NCBI RefSeq assembly: GCF_043290135.1 | Contig: NW_027464589.1 | Coordinates: 997,001-1,061,000 of the forward strand | Direction: 5' to 3' | Length of the DNA stretch: 64,000 nucleotides | Origin: Rhipicephalus microplus | Taxonomy: Eukaryota; Arthropoda; Arachnida; Ixodida; Ixodidae | Made by a program: the position numbers and the translations under genes | Notes under the pieces: model-generated | What the model was told of the DNA's origin: nothing | Seen by the model: the letters and a program-made list of their open reading frames with translations, nothing else | Database searches by the model: none | Shown here: positions 46,061-56,526 of the stretch, piece after piece | Numbering within the stretch: the first letter of the stretch is position 1 | Layout: the number at the start of each line of letters is the position of its first letter

Positions 46061-46352
46061 GAAAGCACTTGCCTCGCAGACCTTGGACACAAGGGCACCG
46101 ATGAGGCACTTGTGCTAGTGCCAAATATTTTTACACGTTTTTATTATCAAAACCTTTGTCACCCTTTTTACTATGCATATCACGTCACTCTCATGATTTT
46201 AATGCTTATGTTTTTACCCGCATTATTGCGAGGAATTTTAAGGCCCCTATACAGCCATGCAACATATCATTGTCCATATCTCTACTCAATGAAATGGTGC
46301 TCTTTGGCCATCAATTGGCCCTTGCGTCATAAAATGCCACACATCATCATCA
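46061..46352 (+). other. LINE D 3' region and (ATC)n tail
   Basis: An open frame of 130 residues (46049-46441) crosses this 3' region, but it runs past the tail into flanking DNA and has no known motif apart from being hydrophobic. I regard it as 3' UTR. The tail is catcatcatcatg at about 46340-46352. Confidence 0.55.
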
Positions 46353-47125
46353 TGCCGCTAAAACTGGCTATTGTAAACTTATACATTACACTGCAAGACG
46401 TTTTTATTTTGTTTAGAGAAGTCATATGGCCCTACCAATGAAGAACGGCTGTGCGATACGATTGTACGCTTATCAAGAAGAAAATCGCACACTTTAACAA
46501 TAAATAAAGCATTGTTTTTAGCAAAAGCACGTAATCTTAGGTGAAATAATTCATTTCTAGGAACCAATTAGGTCTTGGGGTCATTCTTAAATTCTGTACT
46601 TTTGAGCAACAATGAGCCTCACATTTTACGCTAGGACCTTTATGCACGAGTGTAAATTGATAACTTCCTCACAACCAACACAGAGCAGTAGGTTTTAGGA
46701 GGCTTGTTGGATGACAAGGACACTCTGATAAGACCTGACATAATTAAGCTGGCAGCTGTCTCTGCTATCATGCACACAGAATACAAGCATTCAACACTTT
46801 TTCCACCGTCCACGATGAGAGCATGTCAATTTCAGTTGATCTGAGCCGGATACCCTCTTCAATTAAGATGCACTCCTGAAATTAAAAAGCGCTTTAAAAT
46901 ATAAAGTCTCTACAAAATAAATTAAAATGTAAATTATAAAGTTATGAAGTCATGATAATTTTAAAACCTTGGGTGTGATACATCACTTGGATTTATTTTG
47001 AAATGAGAGCGCACTACTGAGACGCAGACAAAAAGACATCAAAACAATCAAGTATCACCAACTGGTCCAATCAACCTTATTGACAAATCACTCGGATGTT
47101 CCTATTAGTCTCTCACCCTCTTACT
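46353..47125. other. No recognised gene
   Basis: AT-rich spacer between LINE D and LINE F; no motif seen. Confidence 0.5.
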
Positions 47126-47740
47126 GATTATTTATTTCTTTATCATAGTACCCACAACGCCCAAGGGCATTACATTTGGTGGAGGGCGGAAGAATACAAA
47201 CTTTCAACACTGAGTACAGCTACTCACACTTTTACAACACAATAATGACGCAATTCATTGTCAACTACACGTAGTGGCACTTGAGAGTAGACAATATAAG
47301 GAAGGTTCACAGTGCCGTCTCGTTCCTACTCATCCTCTCGAGTACACTTCTATAGACCCTGAAGTAATCTTGAAAATACTTCATGAGAAGTAACCTCTTC
47401 TAGTTCGGAAGGCAACTTATTCTACCACGCTATCGCTTGAGAAAAAATGACATTTTAAATGCGTCAGTGCGGCAGCGTGTTTTTCTTATCTTATTGGCAT
47501 GACCTAGTCGCTCTGAAACGTAGTCCGGTTCGCAAAAGCATCGTGAGGTGTCCAGACCTTTACGGTTATGAAATATGATGCGAAAGAGTTTCCACCTCAG
47601 ATATTCCCTTCGCATGTCTAGAAGTTCCCAGCCAAGCTTTTATTTGCTTTCGAAACACTGACATTTCTGGTAAAACCAGAGCAGACAAACCGAACAGCCA
47701 TGTTTTGAATTTTTTCTAAATTGGACACATCCCATGCCTT

Positions 47741-48700
47741 TCACGGATCCAACACAGCATAAGCGTAATCTAAGGCAGATCGAATGTTAGTCATATATAA
47801 TTGAATCTTGGCCTCAAGTGGTAACTTACTTGCGTTTCTGCGCAGGAAACCTAACAAACGCCCTGCTTTGCTTGTGACGTGATTGATGTGATGGCTCCAG
47901 GAAAGGTCCGGTAAAAAATATACACCGAGATGCTTATGTTCAGAAACTGTTTGCAGCCTGGGTGAATTTACAGTATGAAATGAGTCATATGCCTTTTTCC
48001 TAGTAAAACAAATATTCACTGTTTTTTTTGCTATCATAAACATAGACCACTTTGCACACCATTCAGAAACTGTGTCAAGATCGTTATGAAGAGTAGTGCA
48101 CTCATGAGAGCTATGTATAAGTCTGTACAAAACATAGTCGTCGGCAAATAATTTGATATGTGCTGGAATACTCGTACAAATAACACTTATGTAGATTAGG
48201 AACAACAGTGGACCCAGGACTGACCCTTGAGGCCCTCTAGAGGACACATCAACTTCCCGGGATGCCTTACCACTGATAACAACCTTTTGCCTCCATAAAT
48301 TTAAGTACTTGTTTATCCAATTCACAACCACATCAATCACTTTATACACTTTTTTTAGTTTTTCAATCAATAAAGTCTCGGGTACGACCTCAAATGCTTT
48401 TTCAAAACCTAAAAACAAGCAGTCAGCAGAGAAATCCTTATCAAAAGCACAGGATAAATCGTGTGCTATTTCAAGTAACTGTGTTGTGCACGAAAAAAGA
48501 CTTCGAAAGCCATGCTCCTGCGGATTAAGTAAGAATACGTGTTTATGTGAGTCATTATATTGGTAGACAGAACATGTTCAAGTATTTTGCATGCAACATT
48601 TGTGAGAAAAATTGACCTATAATTCAAAACACTACTTCGCGGTCCGCTCTTGTGAACGGGTACTACGTTGACATGTATCAAGTCATCGGGTAATAAAGAT
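47741..48700 (-). pseudogene. LINE F reverse transcriptase
   Basis: HVNVVPVHKSGPRSSVLNYR and SIFLTNVACKILEHVLSTNI open the fingers (48466-48681). A shift at about 48440 leads to MFLGFEKAFEVVPETLLIEK (motif A), SRGPQGSVLGPLLFLIYI (motif B), IKLFADDYVLYRLIH (motif C intact) and VSEWCAKWSMFM. The thumb runs YLPDLSWSHHINHVTSKAG and LYMTNIRSALDYAYAVLDP-like in the final 60 residues. Decayed but clearly a CR1/L2-type RT. Confidence 0.85.
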
Positions 48701-48799
48701 TCTCTAGACTTTATGAAAATGGAAACTTCCTTACAGTGTAGTTTTGTTTCACAAATATCAGTTATGCACTTTTCAACTTTTTCGTATGTTTTATGCTCT

Positions 48800-49221
48800 T
48801 AATCATCTGGCACACCATAAAATATTAGGTTGCACCTCCTACTACGGTTTTCAAGTTCATCAACCTTGTCAACAAGCGACCTTATTTAGCAACTCGTTTT
48901 TGAACCTTATTCACTACTGCGGCACACTTTTCACCATTTTCTTTACAGTATTTAAGTGAGGCAAGTGTATTCTGCATGAGAGACAGATTTTTTTGAACAC
49001 TCTGCATGTCAATTTGAAATTCCGATTTATTGTAATGCCTTAATTTCTGGGGCAGTATTCAGGATCTTCCACGGAAAATCACTATTAGGCCCTGGATTTC
49101 CTTCATCACCCTTCATAATAACAATAAGAGAATTAGGCAATACACCAGGCAAGGATCGACGAAACCTCAAGGCATGCATAGTTTGTCTTAAAACACTTTG
49201 CATAATGATATTTTGCACCAA
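48800..49221 (-). pseudogene. LINE F ORF1 remnant
   Basis: From the ATG at 49221: SVLRQTMHALRFRRSLPGVL, a hydrophobic LPNSLIVIMK, then GDEGNPGPNS. Further down, in other frames, VDELENRSRRCNLIFYGVPD is visible near 48800-48870 (stop after it), the start of the RNA-binding domain. ORF1 is cut off there by the internal deletion. Confidence 0.7.
49087..49110 (-). promoter_or_regulatory. Degenerate 2A-like motif GDEGNPGP
   Basis: Compared with D-V-E-x-N-P-G-P this copy lacks the Val codon, an in-frame 3-base loss. NPGP itself is intact. Ribosome skipping is expected to be impaired. Confidence 0.65.
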
Positions 49222-49290
49222 CCTGTGCCTTGAAGGGCACAGAATTTAGTATATTGTACCTGACAGTGCCACTGAAAGTGTTGGAGCAGT

Positions 49291-49375
49291 GTACAAAGTT
49301 AGGCTAGTTGGTGTGGGCTCATCTCGGTCAAGCTGCATGTTAGGGCGGGACACTACGAACAAGTGAGAAAAACAA
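49291..49375 (+). repeat. Half copy of the foldback retroposon family
   Basis: Shares the head taggctagttggtgtgggc with the foldback elements, followed by gggacactacgaacaagtgag, but no reverse-complement arm follows. Confidence 0.5.
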
Positions 49376-49399
49376 GTGCAGAATTACAAGTTTTTATGA

Positions 49400-50079
49400 G
49401 ACGCCATTCTGTTATGCAAGGAGCGATTGCATTACCTACAGAAAGAAGTGCGGATATGTAATTATAACATGTCACGTGAGTTCATCAGTTTTAGAAAATT
49501 TTAGACTTCTCCTTCTTCTGACTTATGTCACATTTATGCATGTCACTTAAGTTTGATTTATCATTCCATATTGACTGCATAACAAAAAATGCCAACCACT
49601 ACAGAGACCAGATTTCGCACTGTACCACAGTGAAACACTACCCTTGTACATCGGTGCTGCTTCTTTGGCATAGGCCTAAATAGAATGCAAAGCCTAGCCT
49701 TTCATTTCAGTGAATTTGATGTTGCGTATTCATGGAATTTACAATATACTATTTCTTCATTAAGTACAAAAGAACCAAATACCTAATGAGTCTTTTCATA
49801 TAGTGCAGCAGCACGTACTTCTCCGCATAACTCTCAATCCTAGGTTGCATTGAATGCACAGATGTCATCACATGGCTAGTTCTTCCCGATAGCAAACGTT
49901 ATATGCGTAGACATTTTATGCGTCTGGAAGCATCAGCGAAAGTCGTAATGATTAGCAAATGAAATGAGTATCACAAGAAAATGCCAAGACGCCTAGTGCC
50001 AAGATTATACAGAAATCTAGGGGTGTCAGCAGGAAACCGAGAAGCTGTGGGTTTAATTTTTGTGGCATCATATAAAAGT
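49400..50079. other. No recognised gene
   Basis: AT-rich spacer; nothing supported. Confidence 0.5.
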
Positions 50080-50092
50080 GTATATATATATA

Positions 50093-50200
50093 TGATAGAA
50101 AAAGAGGTCGAAAAACGTGTGAAAATGCGAAAACACAAGTTTTACTAACGTTTCGGCAGGTGGGCCTGCCTTCGTCGGAGTGAATGGTTACAGATGGTAC
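50093..50200 (-). ncRNA. Second hammerhead-like core, Penelope-type end
   Basis: Minus strand 50178-50150: CCGACGA, a 6 bp stem GGCAGG/CCTGCC closed by a short loop, then GAAAC. Relative to the hammerhead core CUGANGA the second base is C instead of U. Same position class as the 7018-7045 motif. Likely a degenerate ribozyme relic. Confidence 0.4.
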
Positions 50201-50777
50201 ACAGGGCACATATATAAGCCGCTTCTTTGCGTATCACACGGCTAAGTCATTATCAGTAGTTTAAGAAACAAGATTATATATCACCAAAGGTACGTGGCTA
50301 TAGTGCATATTCAGCTCAAAACGCGTATCTTTGTACAATAGTGAATTGGCACGTACTAGATACCCTACAACGTGTGTGGCATGAAACAGGTCTGCAAAAT
50401 AACAAACTGCGCACGCAGTAGCTCACTTGGTCATACGTTCTGCTGGATGATCACAGCCTAAAATCATTCAGTAAGCCTTTATAAAAGAAACAGAAGTTTA
50501 GAAAGTTAAACAAAATCAAAAAGCAGGCAGAGCAAAAAGAATGCGAGTAAAATGGTGTAGCGACAAAGGCCACCTACATTATGTAGGTAATATTTGACAA
50601 TAGGCCAACATCGTCCAAGGAATATGCACTAGTCAGTAAAACAAAAAAAAAAACGATTTACTAAGGCAATATGCAAGTAAGCATACCCGTGCTCTCGTTC
50701 ATGCCGGCAGTTAGTGTTCTGAATTTATGAATTAGAAATGACTCTTTTACTTCGCGTTCATGATGTGATTTAAAACC

Positions 50778-51149
50778 CTATTTCAGTATTGTAGCTATCA
50801 TGTTACTGAATGAATGACCTGCCTCGGTGACATGCCTTGAAATCGGTAAGTTAGGAAGGGCATGCACATGAGCTTTATGATTATTGAAACAGTATCGAAA
50901 AGCAGTTTCAGTATGACCTATGTATTGTACATGACAGATTGAGCATTCTTGCAAATATACGACATTTGCTGTATCACAAGGGAAATTGCCCTTAACTTTG
51001 TACTTGAAGTTCGTCGCAGTACTGGCTGGCAGTGTTTTTGTGGTCATGTGTGCACACACTTTACAGCGGGGCTTTTTACAAGGACGGCAACCAAGCGTCT
51101 GGACGTTATTGCTCTGTCTGGTTTTAGAGGAAGTTAATAAATCTCGCAA
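50778..51149 (-). pseudogene. Penelope-like GIY-YIG endonuclease with Cys linker
   Basis: RDLLTSSKTRQSNN is followed by GCRPCKKPRCKVCAHM, a Cys-rich linker, and KVKGNFPCDTANVVYLQECS, then HVQYIGHTETAFRYCFNNHK (GIY-YIG core; the first block is VVYL, the second QYIG). The usual R-x3-H pattern is partly kept (Arg/His of RYCFNNHK). It nicks DNA for insertion. One 124-residue open frame, stop at 50778. Confidence 0.82.
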
Positions 51150-51376
51150 ATTTTTGCCTCATCTGTACACAACACGTAGTGGTTCTCGAAACGCTTTTGC
51201 AAGGCGTTCGCTCTGCATAATTATGTTGTGGTGTTTACGGAAAATAGATGCGACGTTAGGTGCCGATGCGTTATGGGTTAAAGCCAGGTTAACCTGTGAA
51301 TGACTTTTAGGATTTTCCTTGGGGATGCACAGTGCTGTACGGTCTTGTGCGTCGGCACGCCTTACTGCGTCATTGA

Positions 51377-51720
51377 CTAACGTGGTCGGATATTTTTGTT
51401 TAAGTGCATTGCGTAGCTGGTTACAGTTATTATCAAAGTCAGATTGCTCAGAGCAATTCGCTTAGAGCGTAAGGCCTGGCTGTAAGGTATGCTGGATTTG
51501 CAGTGCCTTTTGTGGCTGCTTTGAAAGTGTAAATACCTCTGTCTGTCTGTCGGCTTGCGGTACAGTTTAGTGCTTAATTTTGCATTACTGAGACATACTG
51601 CGACATCGAGAAAGTTAATGGTCTCTGGTGAATATGTGTGCGATAAGGATATGGAAGGGAAATGATATGGAAGGGTGGTGAAAATATCCACAGCGCGATT
51701 GCAAAACTGAAGTATAGTAC
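51377..51720 (-). pseudogene. Penelope-like RT, C-terminal part
   Basis: HTYSPETINFLDVAVCLSN followed by STKLYRKPTDRQRYLHFQSS and HCKSSIPYSQALRSKRI. The INFLDV and YRKPTDR..YLHF blocks are characteristic of the Penelope-like RT thumb. The palm with its catalytic residues lies upstream and is missing. Confidence 0.85.
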
Positions 51721-51770
51721 GTTAAAATGAATTTCACAATGTTTTTGTCAATAATGTTACGGGAGGCGTA

Positions 51771-53086
51771 TTCTTTATCCCTACTTTGAACTATATGATC
51801 TAAAGCATTGCCTCCGAAATGCGGCGCACAGCAATTGATCTGTAGAGCAGACGACGGATGACAACTTGCCCTAAAGCGTGTTCTTCAGGATATTGCGGAA
51901 GTTTTCGTGCTCCAAATAATAAAAATTTGTTATGAATCGTTTATGAACTCATTCAACATTCAATTCTCTTACCCAACGTGTTGCAAACACATGGCCGTCA
52001 CTGCAGCTCCATCTATGTGTCAGTAATGGAGAGGCACCACATATTAGAAGTCTCAGTGCTCTACGTATAAGAGTGAATTCAGATACTGTAAAATACCGTG
52101 TTCCAAATAGTTACTCCTATCTGCTAAAACAGTCTTTCTTTACCAAATGCGGTCACGTTTACTCGCGTTTGAAGCTTACTGCCACTTTTCCGTTCCGATT
52201 TCTAGATTTCTCAACTTATCAGCGCATTCTCGAAAAGCTCTGAATTGTACCACAAATATTGTCGCTAAAAACAAAATAATGCAAAATGTTTTTCTATATT
52301 ACTGTCTGATGGCCTTCGACTGTCTATTTGTGAGATTTTAGGAAAAATCGAAAATGTTTTTTTTATTATTCAAATTTCAGTGGAGTACCTTTTTGCCAAT
52401 ATGAGAACTTTGAAGCAATATATAAAAATTTACGATTGTCCTACGGCAGCAATAATTTATGTACCTAATGAACACTCTAAATCCTTAAAACGTGTCAAGT
52501 TTGAAAACGCTGCTTGCATTACTTTCAGGTAAAAAGAAGGGAATATGTACCTTATTTTAAACTGTCGCGAAATTAGACATTTTGAAAGCTATTTTCTTAA
52601 GGTCTACAAACTTGAAACCGTATGAATTCATTTTTCGTTAGACATGCATTTCCGGTAAAAAAATATCTTCATTGAAACAAAAATATTTCTCTTTTTATAG
52701 CATCTGCAATTTTCGAAATTGACAAGTGACGAAATTGGTGCCTCCGTGTTGGTGAAGTTTGTACTTTTTCTCGTAAGTTATGCCGTTAATCATGAAACGA
52801 AGTTGACTTCCAGGCTACTTGGTGAGAGGTGCTTGAAATATAACCGACTCAATGAAATCTAAAATATCAATTTTGGACCCCTGTCGATCTGTCGTGGAAT
52901 CACCCCATCATACATGAGTGATTTCTAGGGTAGTTAATGCTTGCTAACTAACATACTATCATTCAAAATCACTAGGCAAAACATTAAAACTAACTATGCT
53001 GTGGACGAAGTGTAAAGGAAGCTACATTACGTGGACTGTGCATTCACATGAACTGGACGATGAAAGAGATGATTGCAGCAAATTGT
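51771..53086. other. No recognised gene
   Basis: AT-rich; may contain unclassified repeat sequence but no motif was identified. Confidence 0.5.
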
Positions 53087-53332
53087 ATTGGTTGATTGAT
53101 ATGTAGGGCTTACCGTCTCAAAACCACCATATGATAATGAGAGACTCCGTAGTGGAGGGCTCCAATAATTTCGACCACCTGGGGTTCTTGAACGTGCAAC
53201 CAAATCTAGACACACGTGCCTACATCAATTTCGCCTCCATCGACTATGCAGTCACCACAGCCGGGATTCGATCCCACAACCCGTGGTTCAGAAGCTGAGT
53301 GTCTAAGCCACTAGAACCACTACAGTGAGGCT
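53087..53332 (-). mobile_element. Ruka-like SINE
   Basis: Minus-strand SINE: head gcctcactgtagtggttcta, B-box region gtgggatcgaatcccggctg (GATCGAATCCC), body as in the other copies and an attgattgatat 3' end on the plus-strand left side. Duplication not found. Confidence 0.85.
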
Positions 53333-53634
53333 TAAACAAAAGGTAAGAGGATATATCTTTCTGTGAATGGCGTTCTGGTGCAATTCAACGCCGTAGTGGA
53401 GGGCTCCAATAATTTCGACCACCTGGGGTTCTTGAACGTTCAACCAAATCTAGACACACGTGCCTATATCAATTTCGCCTCCATCGACTATGCAGTCACC
53501 ACAGCCGGGATTCGATCCCACAACCCGTGGGTCAGAAGCTGAGTGTCTAAGCCACTAGAACCACTATGGTGAGGCTTAAACAAAGGGTAAGAGGATATAT
53601 GTTTTTGTGAATTGCGTTCTGGTGCAATTTAACG
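53147..53634. repeat. Two-copy 244 bp tandem duplication of SINE plus flank
   Basis: 53147-53390 and 53391-53634 are near-identical, including 60 bases of non-SINE flank (aggatatat..gcgttctggtgcaatt). The second Ruka copy (53391-53574) therefore lacks its 3' end and arose by DNA duplication, not a new insertion. Confidence 0.9.
53391..53574 (-). mobile_element. Partial Ruka-like SINE (duplicated copy)
   Basis: Second member of the 244 bp tandem duplication; has the head and B box (gtgggatcgaatcccggctg) but not the terminal attgattgatat. Confidence 0.85.
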
Positions 53635-54067
53635 CCATCTGTGCAAGGTGTTAGAACACACAATTTGCTCCAAATTTTAACACCACTTCACATATCGTGG
53701 TATTTTATTCACGCTTCCAGTAAAAGATCATCCAAGTTTCGCTGCTGCATGGTATGTTAAATTTAGAACAGAAGTGCCTTTAATGTGAACTTGACATTTT
53801 GTCTTCCATAAATAACGTGCAATCTGAAATATTCTTATTTCACATGATCATTTCTTACTAATCATGTCACAGCCTATGAAACCCATTTGCAGTTATAGGT
53901 TTTTGGACCAATTGGTTTCGAAACACAGTGCAGAGACAAATCGCACGAGAAAACACGGACAAAAAAGTCATACATGTGCAGTGACTCACAAATTATTTCA
54001 TTTTGAAAAGTGCATGAAGTATAAAACAGTTAACTTTTTTGATGAGTGAACACGTTTGTCTCTGTGG
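53635..54067. other. No recognised gene
   Basis: AT-rich flank; the small frame at 53864-54049 shows no motif. Confidence 0.5.
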
Positions 54068-54941
54068 TGTAGTATAGTGACGAGGTGGTGGCTGTGAAGT
54101 GTGGTGGCACCGTGGTGTTACGTACAACGTCCTTGAAGGCGACGGCAGTGGTGCTTCTCGATTGAGCAGCGGAAAGACGATGATGACGTTGGCGCGAAAC
54201 GTCACGCATGAAACTGCGACCCGCCAAAAGGACGAGAAAGTCTGCGCGAAATGTGCTGCCAAGGCACGAGAAGGAGGAAGAGGAAGACGAGTTGAGGGCA
54301 AAACGAGATAAAGCAAGCTGGAGTGAAGATCCTGAGTGTCGCGCGATTGTGGTGTCGGGTTCCAGACCCGAACGCGAGAAGTCAGTCAAGGCCAGGACGC
54401 TGCAGCTGCCCCTGGTGTACTCGGAGGTACGCGGCCTTCCAGAGTTCCGGTCGTGACTGTTGAAATTGAAGTCCCAATTGTCCGGGCTTCGACTTCGGTC
54501 CCGAACCGCCCGTGGAGGGTGGAAACTTCCAGGTGGTGATCACCTCCTCGAAACGAGCCAGCATCGGTAAACAGCTGCAGTCCTTGCGGAGGCAAGGGAT
54601 ACCTCGTCTTCCGCCAAACGTTCACGTGCTGGTCAGCGCGTGACTCCAGCTGCTGAGATATCGCCAGCATCCGCCGCCTCAACCCACCAAGCCACCGCCA
54701 CAATCAACGCCACTTGGTGACTGTTGATTTTCATAAACATTATAGCTGTACAACTTATACGACGTACTTAGGTTTTCAGCTTAGACTCGGTGACTATACA
54801 TTGCAACTTTATCTCTTTTTTTCTCCTAGTTATGCTTGAGGTTTCTACTTTTCTTTACTTACTCTAAACGGCTTCGTCATTTCTTAGCTCTGAGGCTTTC
54901 TGTCTGAGCAACAATTTACTCGACCGTAAACCTGCATCACA
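54068..54941 (+). repeat. 5' LTR of element K
   Basis: 874 bp, tgtagtatag...cctgcatcaca; pairs with 58769-59680. The AATAAA near its end is mutated to cataaa (54733-54738). Confidence 0.88.
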
Positions 54942-54998
54942 ATTGGCGTCCGCTACGACAGGACGAAGCCGTTATATGTAACGGTAGGCGTATTAAGA

Positions 54999-55745
54999 AT
55001 GGAAAGCGCACCAGAGATAGTGCCTTTGGCCGAGCGCATGGGGCTCGAAGGCGAAGAGCTGAGGGTTTCGTTAGATAAGCAGGAGGCGCGGGCACGAGCT
55101 GAGCGAGCTGCAGAGCACGAGGCAAGAAAGGAACTGCTAGAACTGGAAGAAAGCAAAAGAGAGAAATTAGCAGTTGCAGCTGAAAGTAGCCAAATCGGAA
55201 GGCAATTGTAGCGAGACGAGAACGCCTGACAGTGGATGTGGAGGGAACGCTTTTTGCAACATGAACCCTAACAGCCTAATTTCAGGATTTAATCCAAACT
55301 GGGAAGACTTGGATGCATTTCTAAAGAGGTTTGAGAACATTTCCACTGGACAAGAATGGCCGAAAGGAAAATGGGCCACAGCCTTAAGATTATGTTGGAG
55401 TGGGGAGGCCTTGAAAGTCTTTGGAAGGGTTCTCCAGAAGATTCACTCGACTATGATAAGGCGAAGGAAGCTTTGCTTCAACGATTTCGGTTTACGGCGG
55501 AGGGCTACCGAGAGAAGTCCCGCCAGAGCAAGCCCCAACATGGCGAGACCAGAAAACAATACGCGGCTAGGCTTTCGAGTTTCTTTGATCGGTGGGTAGA
55601 AATGTCAAAGACAAACAAAAATTACTTGGCACTCCACAATATAATTGTGTCGGAACAATTTTTGAACAACTGCCATCAACAGCTAATGCTGTTTCTTCGT
55701 GAAAAAAAGCACAGCAAGCTTTAAGACATAGCAGAAGCTGCCGAT
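54999..55745 (+). pseudogene. Element K gag
   Basis: The ATG at 54999 opens MESAPEIVPLAERMG, followed by a Glu/Arg/Ala-rich probable coiled coil (EARARAERAAEHEARKELL). Frame changes lead to FNPNWEDLDAFLKRFENIS, GQEWPKGKWATALRL and, in a third frame, DYDKAKEALLQRFRFTAEGY, RKQYAARLSSFFDRWVEM, QQLMLFLREKKHS. These are gag capsid blocks. At least two frameshifts. Confidence 0.82.
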
Positions 55746-55825
55746 AACTTTTTAGAGGCACAATGACAGCCTAACTTGCTCCTCTTTTATGAGAGAACGG
55801 AGAATAGAAGATACGAGGCTTATCT

Positions 55826-56506
55826 GTGAAAATGACAATAAAGTGTTTTGTATGTGAAAAAGCTGGTCACAGTGCCTCAGATTGCCGAACCAAGCCTAAA
55901 CAACCTTACTGTGGATATTGCCATAAGCCAGGGCACGGTACTAAGGTAGGCACAAAAAGAGAAGGCTTTATGAAGAAAACATCTTGTTTGTTGTCTCCTG
56001 AAGAGAACACAGCTGAACGTACCAATCTGCTATCCAACGAACGAGAAAGAAATGTTGCTAGCGTAGTGAGAACTCACCCAAAAGCTGTGACTCGTCAAAC
56101 GCCGGTGTTGCAGGGCCTAGTGTTTGGCCAGACGGTCTCAGTGCTGCGAGACACAGGAAGCAATACGCCAGTAGTCCGTCGAGCTCCAGTGCCATATGAA
56201 GCTCTAAGAGGTACTACTGATACGTTGTTTCTCGCTGATTGCAGTAGTGTCACCGTTCCGGTGGCAAAGGTTGAAATCCAGGCACCCTATTTTTCGGGTA
56301 TTTCAGTTGTCAAATACACGTCAAGACCCTTTTACAATGTCATCGTTGGCAATGTTCCAGGAGCAAGGGAAGTCCAAAATTCCGATGAAAAGTGGGTAGA
56401 GAGAATTCCAGGAAGCAAGTCGAAATCGGCACGTTCATGTGGAAGGGGAACGAAGGAAAAAGATTCGCCAGATTCTGAGGTTGTTGGTGTGAAGGGCCGA
56501 AAATAG
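55826..56506 (+). pseudogene. Element K nucleocapsid knuckle and protease
   Basis: 226-residue open frame. CFVCEKAGHSASDC (CX2CX4HX4C) is intact and CGYCHKPGHGTKVG is a second knuckle missing its last Cys. After a Ser/Thr-rich spacer comes the retropepsin: VSVLRDTGSNTPVVRR with the catalytic DTGS kept, then TLFLADCSSVTVPVAKVEI and FYNVIVGNVPG, the second conserved block (LVIGN-like). Best preserved ORF of element K; the only protease of the three gypsy elements here that keeps its Asp. Confidence 0.85.
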
Positions 56507-56526
56507 TCGACGTCATCAAGGTCGAC

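Larger units (their letters stand above)
37700..46352 (+). mobile_element. LINE D, I-superfamily, interrupted by Ruka and LINE E
   Basis: One element in three pieces: 37700-38208, 38465-39780 and 44342-46352. Endonuclease, linker, RT palm, RT thumb, RNase H and the final Cys-His cluster follow in order on the plus strand. The split at LINE E falls between CNLAM and CEQQVQLALNKV, adjacent codons of one RT. The 3' end is cacatcatcatcatg at about 46340-46352. RNase H supports the I superfamily; it is a different family from the element at 1-5408. 5'-truncated within the endonuclease. Confidence 0.85.
47126..49250 (-). mobile_element. LINE F, CR1/L2-like, internally deleted, degenerate 2A motif
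   Basis: Minus strand: ORF1 N terminus with GDEGNPGP (49087-49110), the coiled-coil/LENRSRR region near 48850, then a direct jump near 48720-48760 into RT without any endonuclease. RT and thumb follow down to about 47430. The 3' end reads atgcccttgggcgttgtggg and an AAATAA-type tail near 47130. Same layout as LINE A, i.e. a shortened member of the same group. Confidence 0.8.
50080..51770 (-). mobile_element. Penelope-like element, 3' part
   Basis: Minus strand: the end of RT (51691-51377), a Cys-rich linker and GIY-YIG endonuclease (51149-50778), then an untranslated end with a hammerhead-like core at 50150-50178 and an AT run at 50080-50092. 5'-truncated above about 51770 inside RT. Frames are short but the two domains and their order are those of endonuclease-bearing Penelope-like elements. 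Confidence 0.82.

Noticed and set aside
46049..46441. Hydrophobic 130-residue frame after LINE D
   Set aside because: Lies over the LINE 3' UTR, tail and flank; hydrophobicity reflects AT-rich codons.
53087..53332. Possible genuine tRNA gene at the SINE B box
   Set aside because: Only the A/B-box head is tRNA-like; the body is SINE and the head does not fold into a complete cloverleaf by eye.
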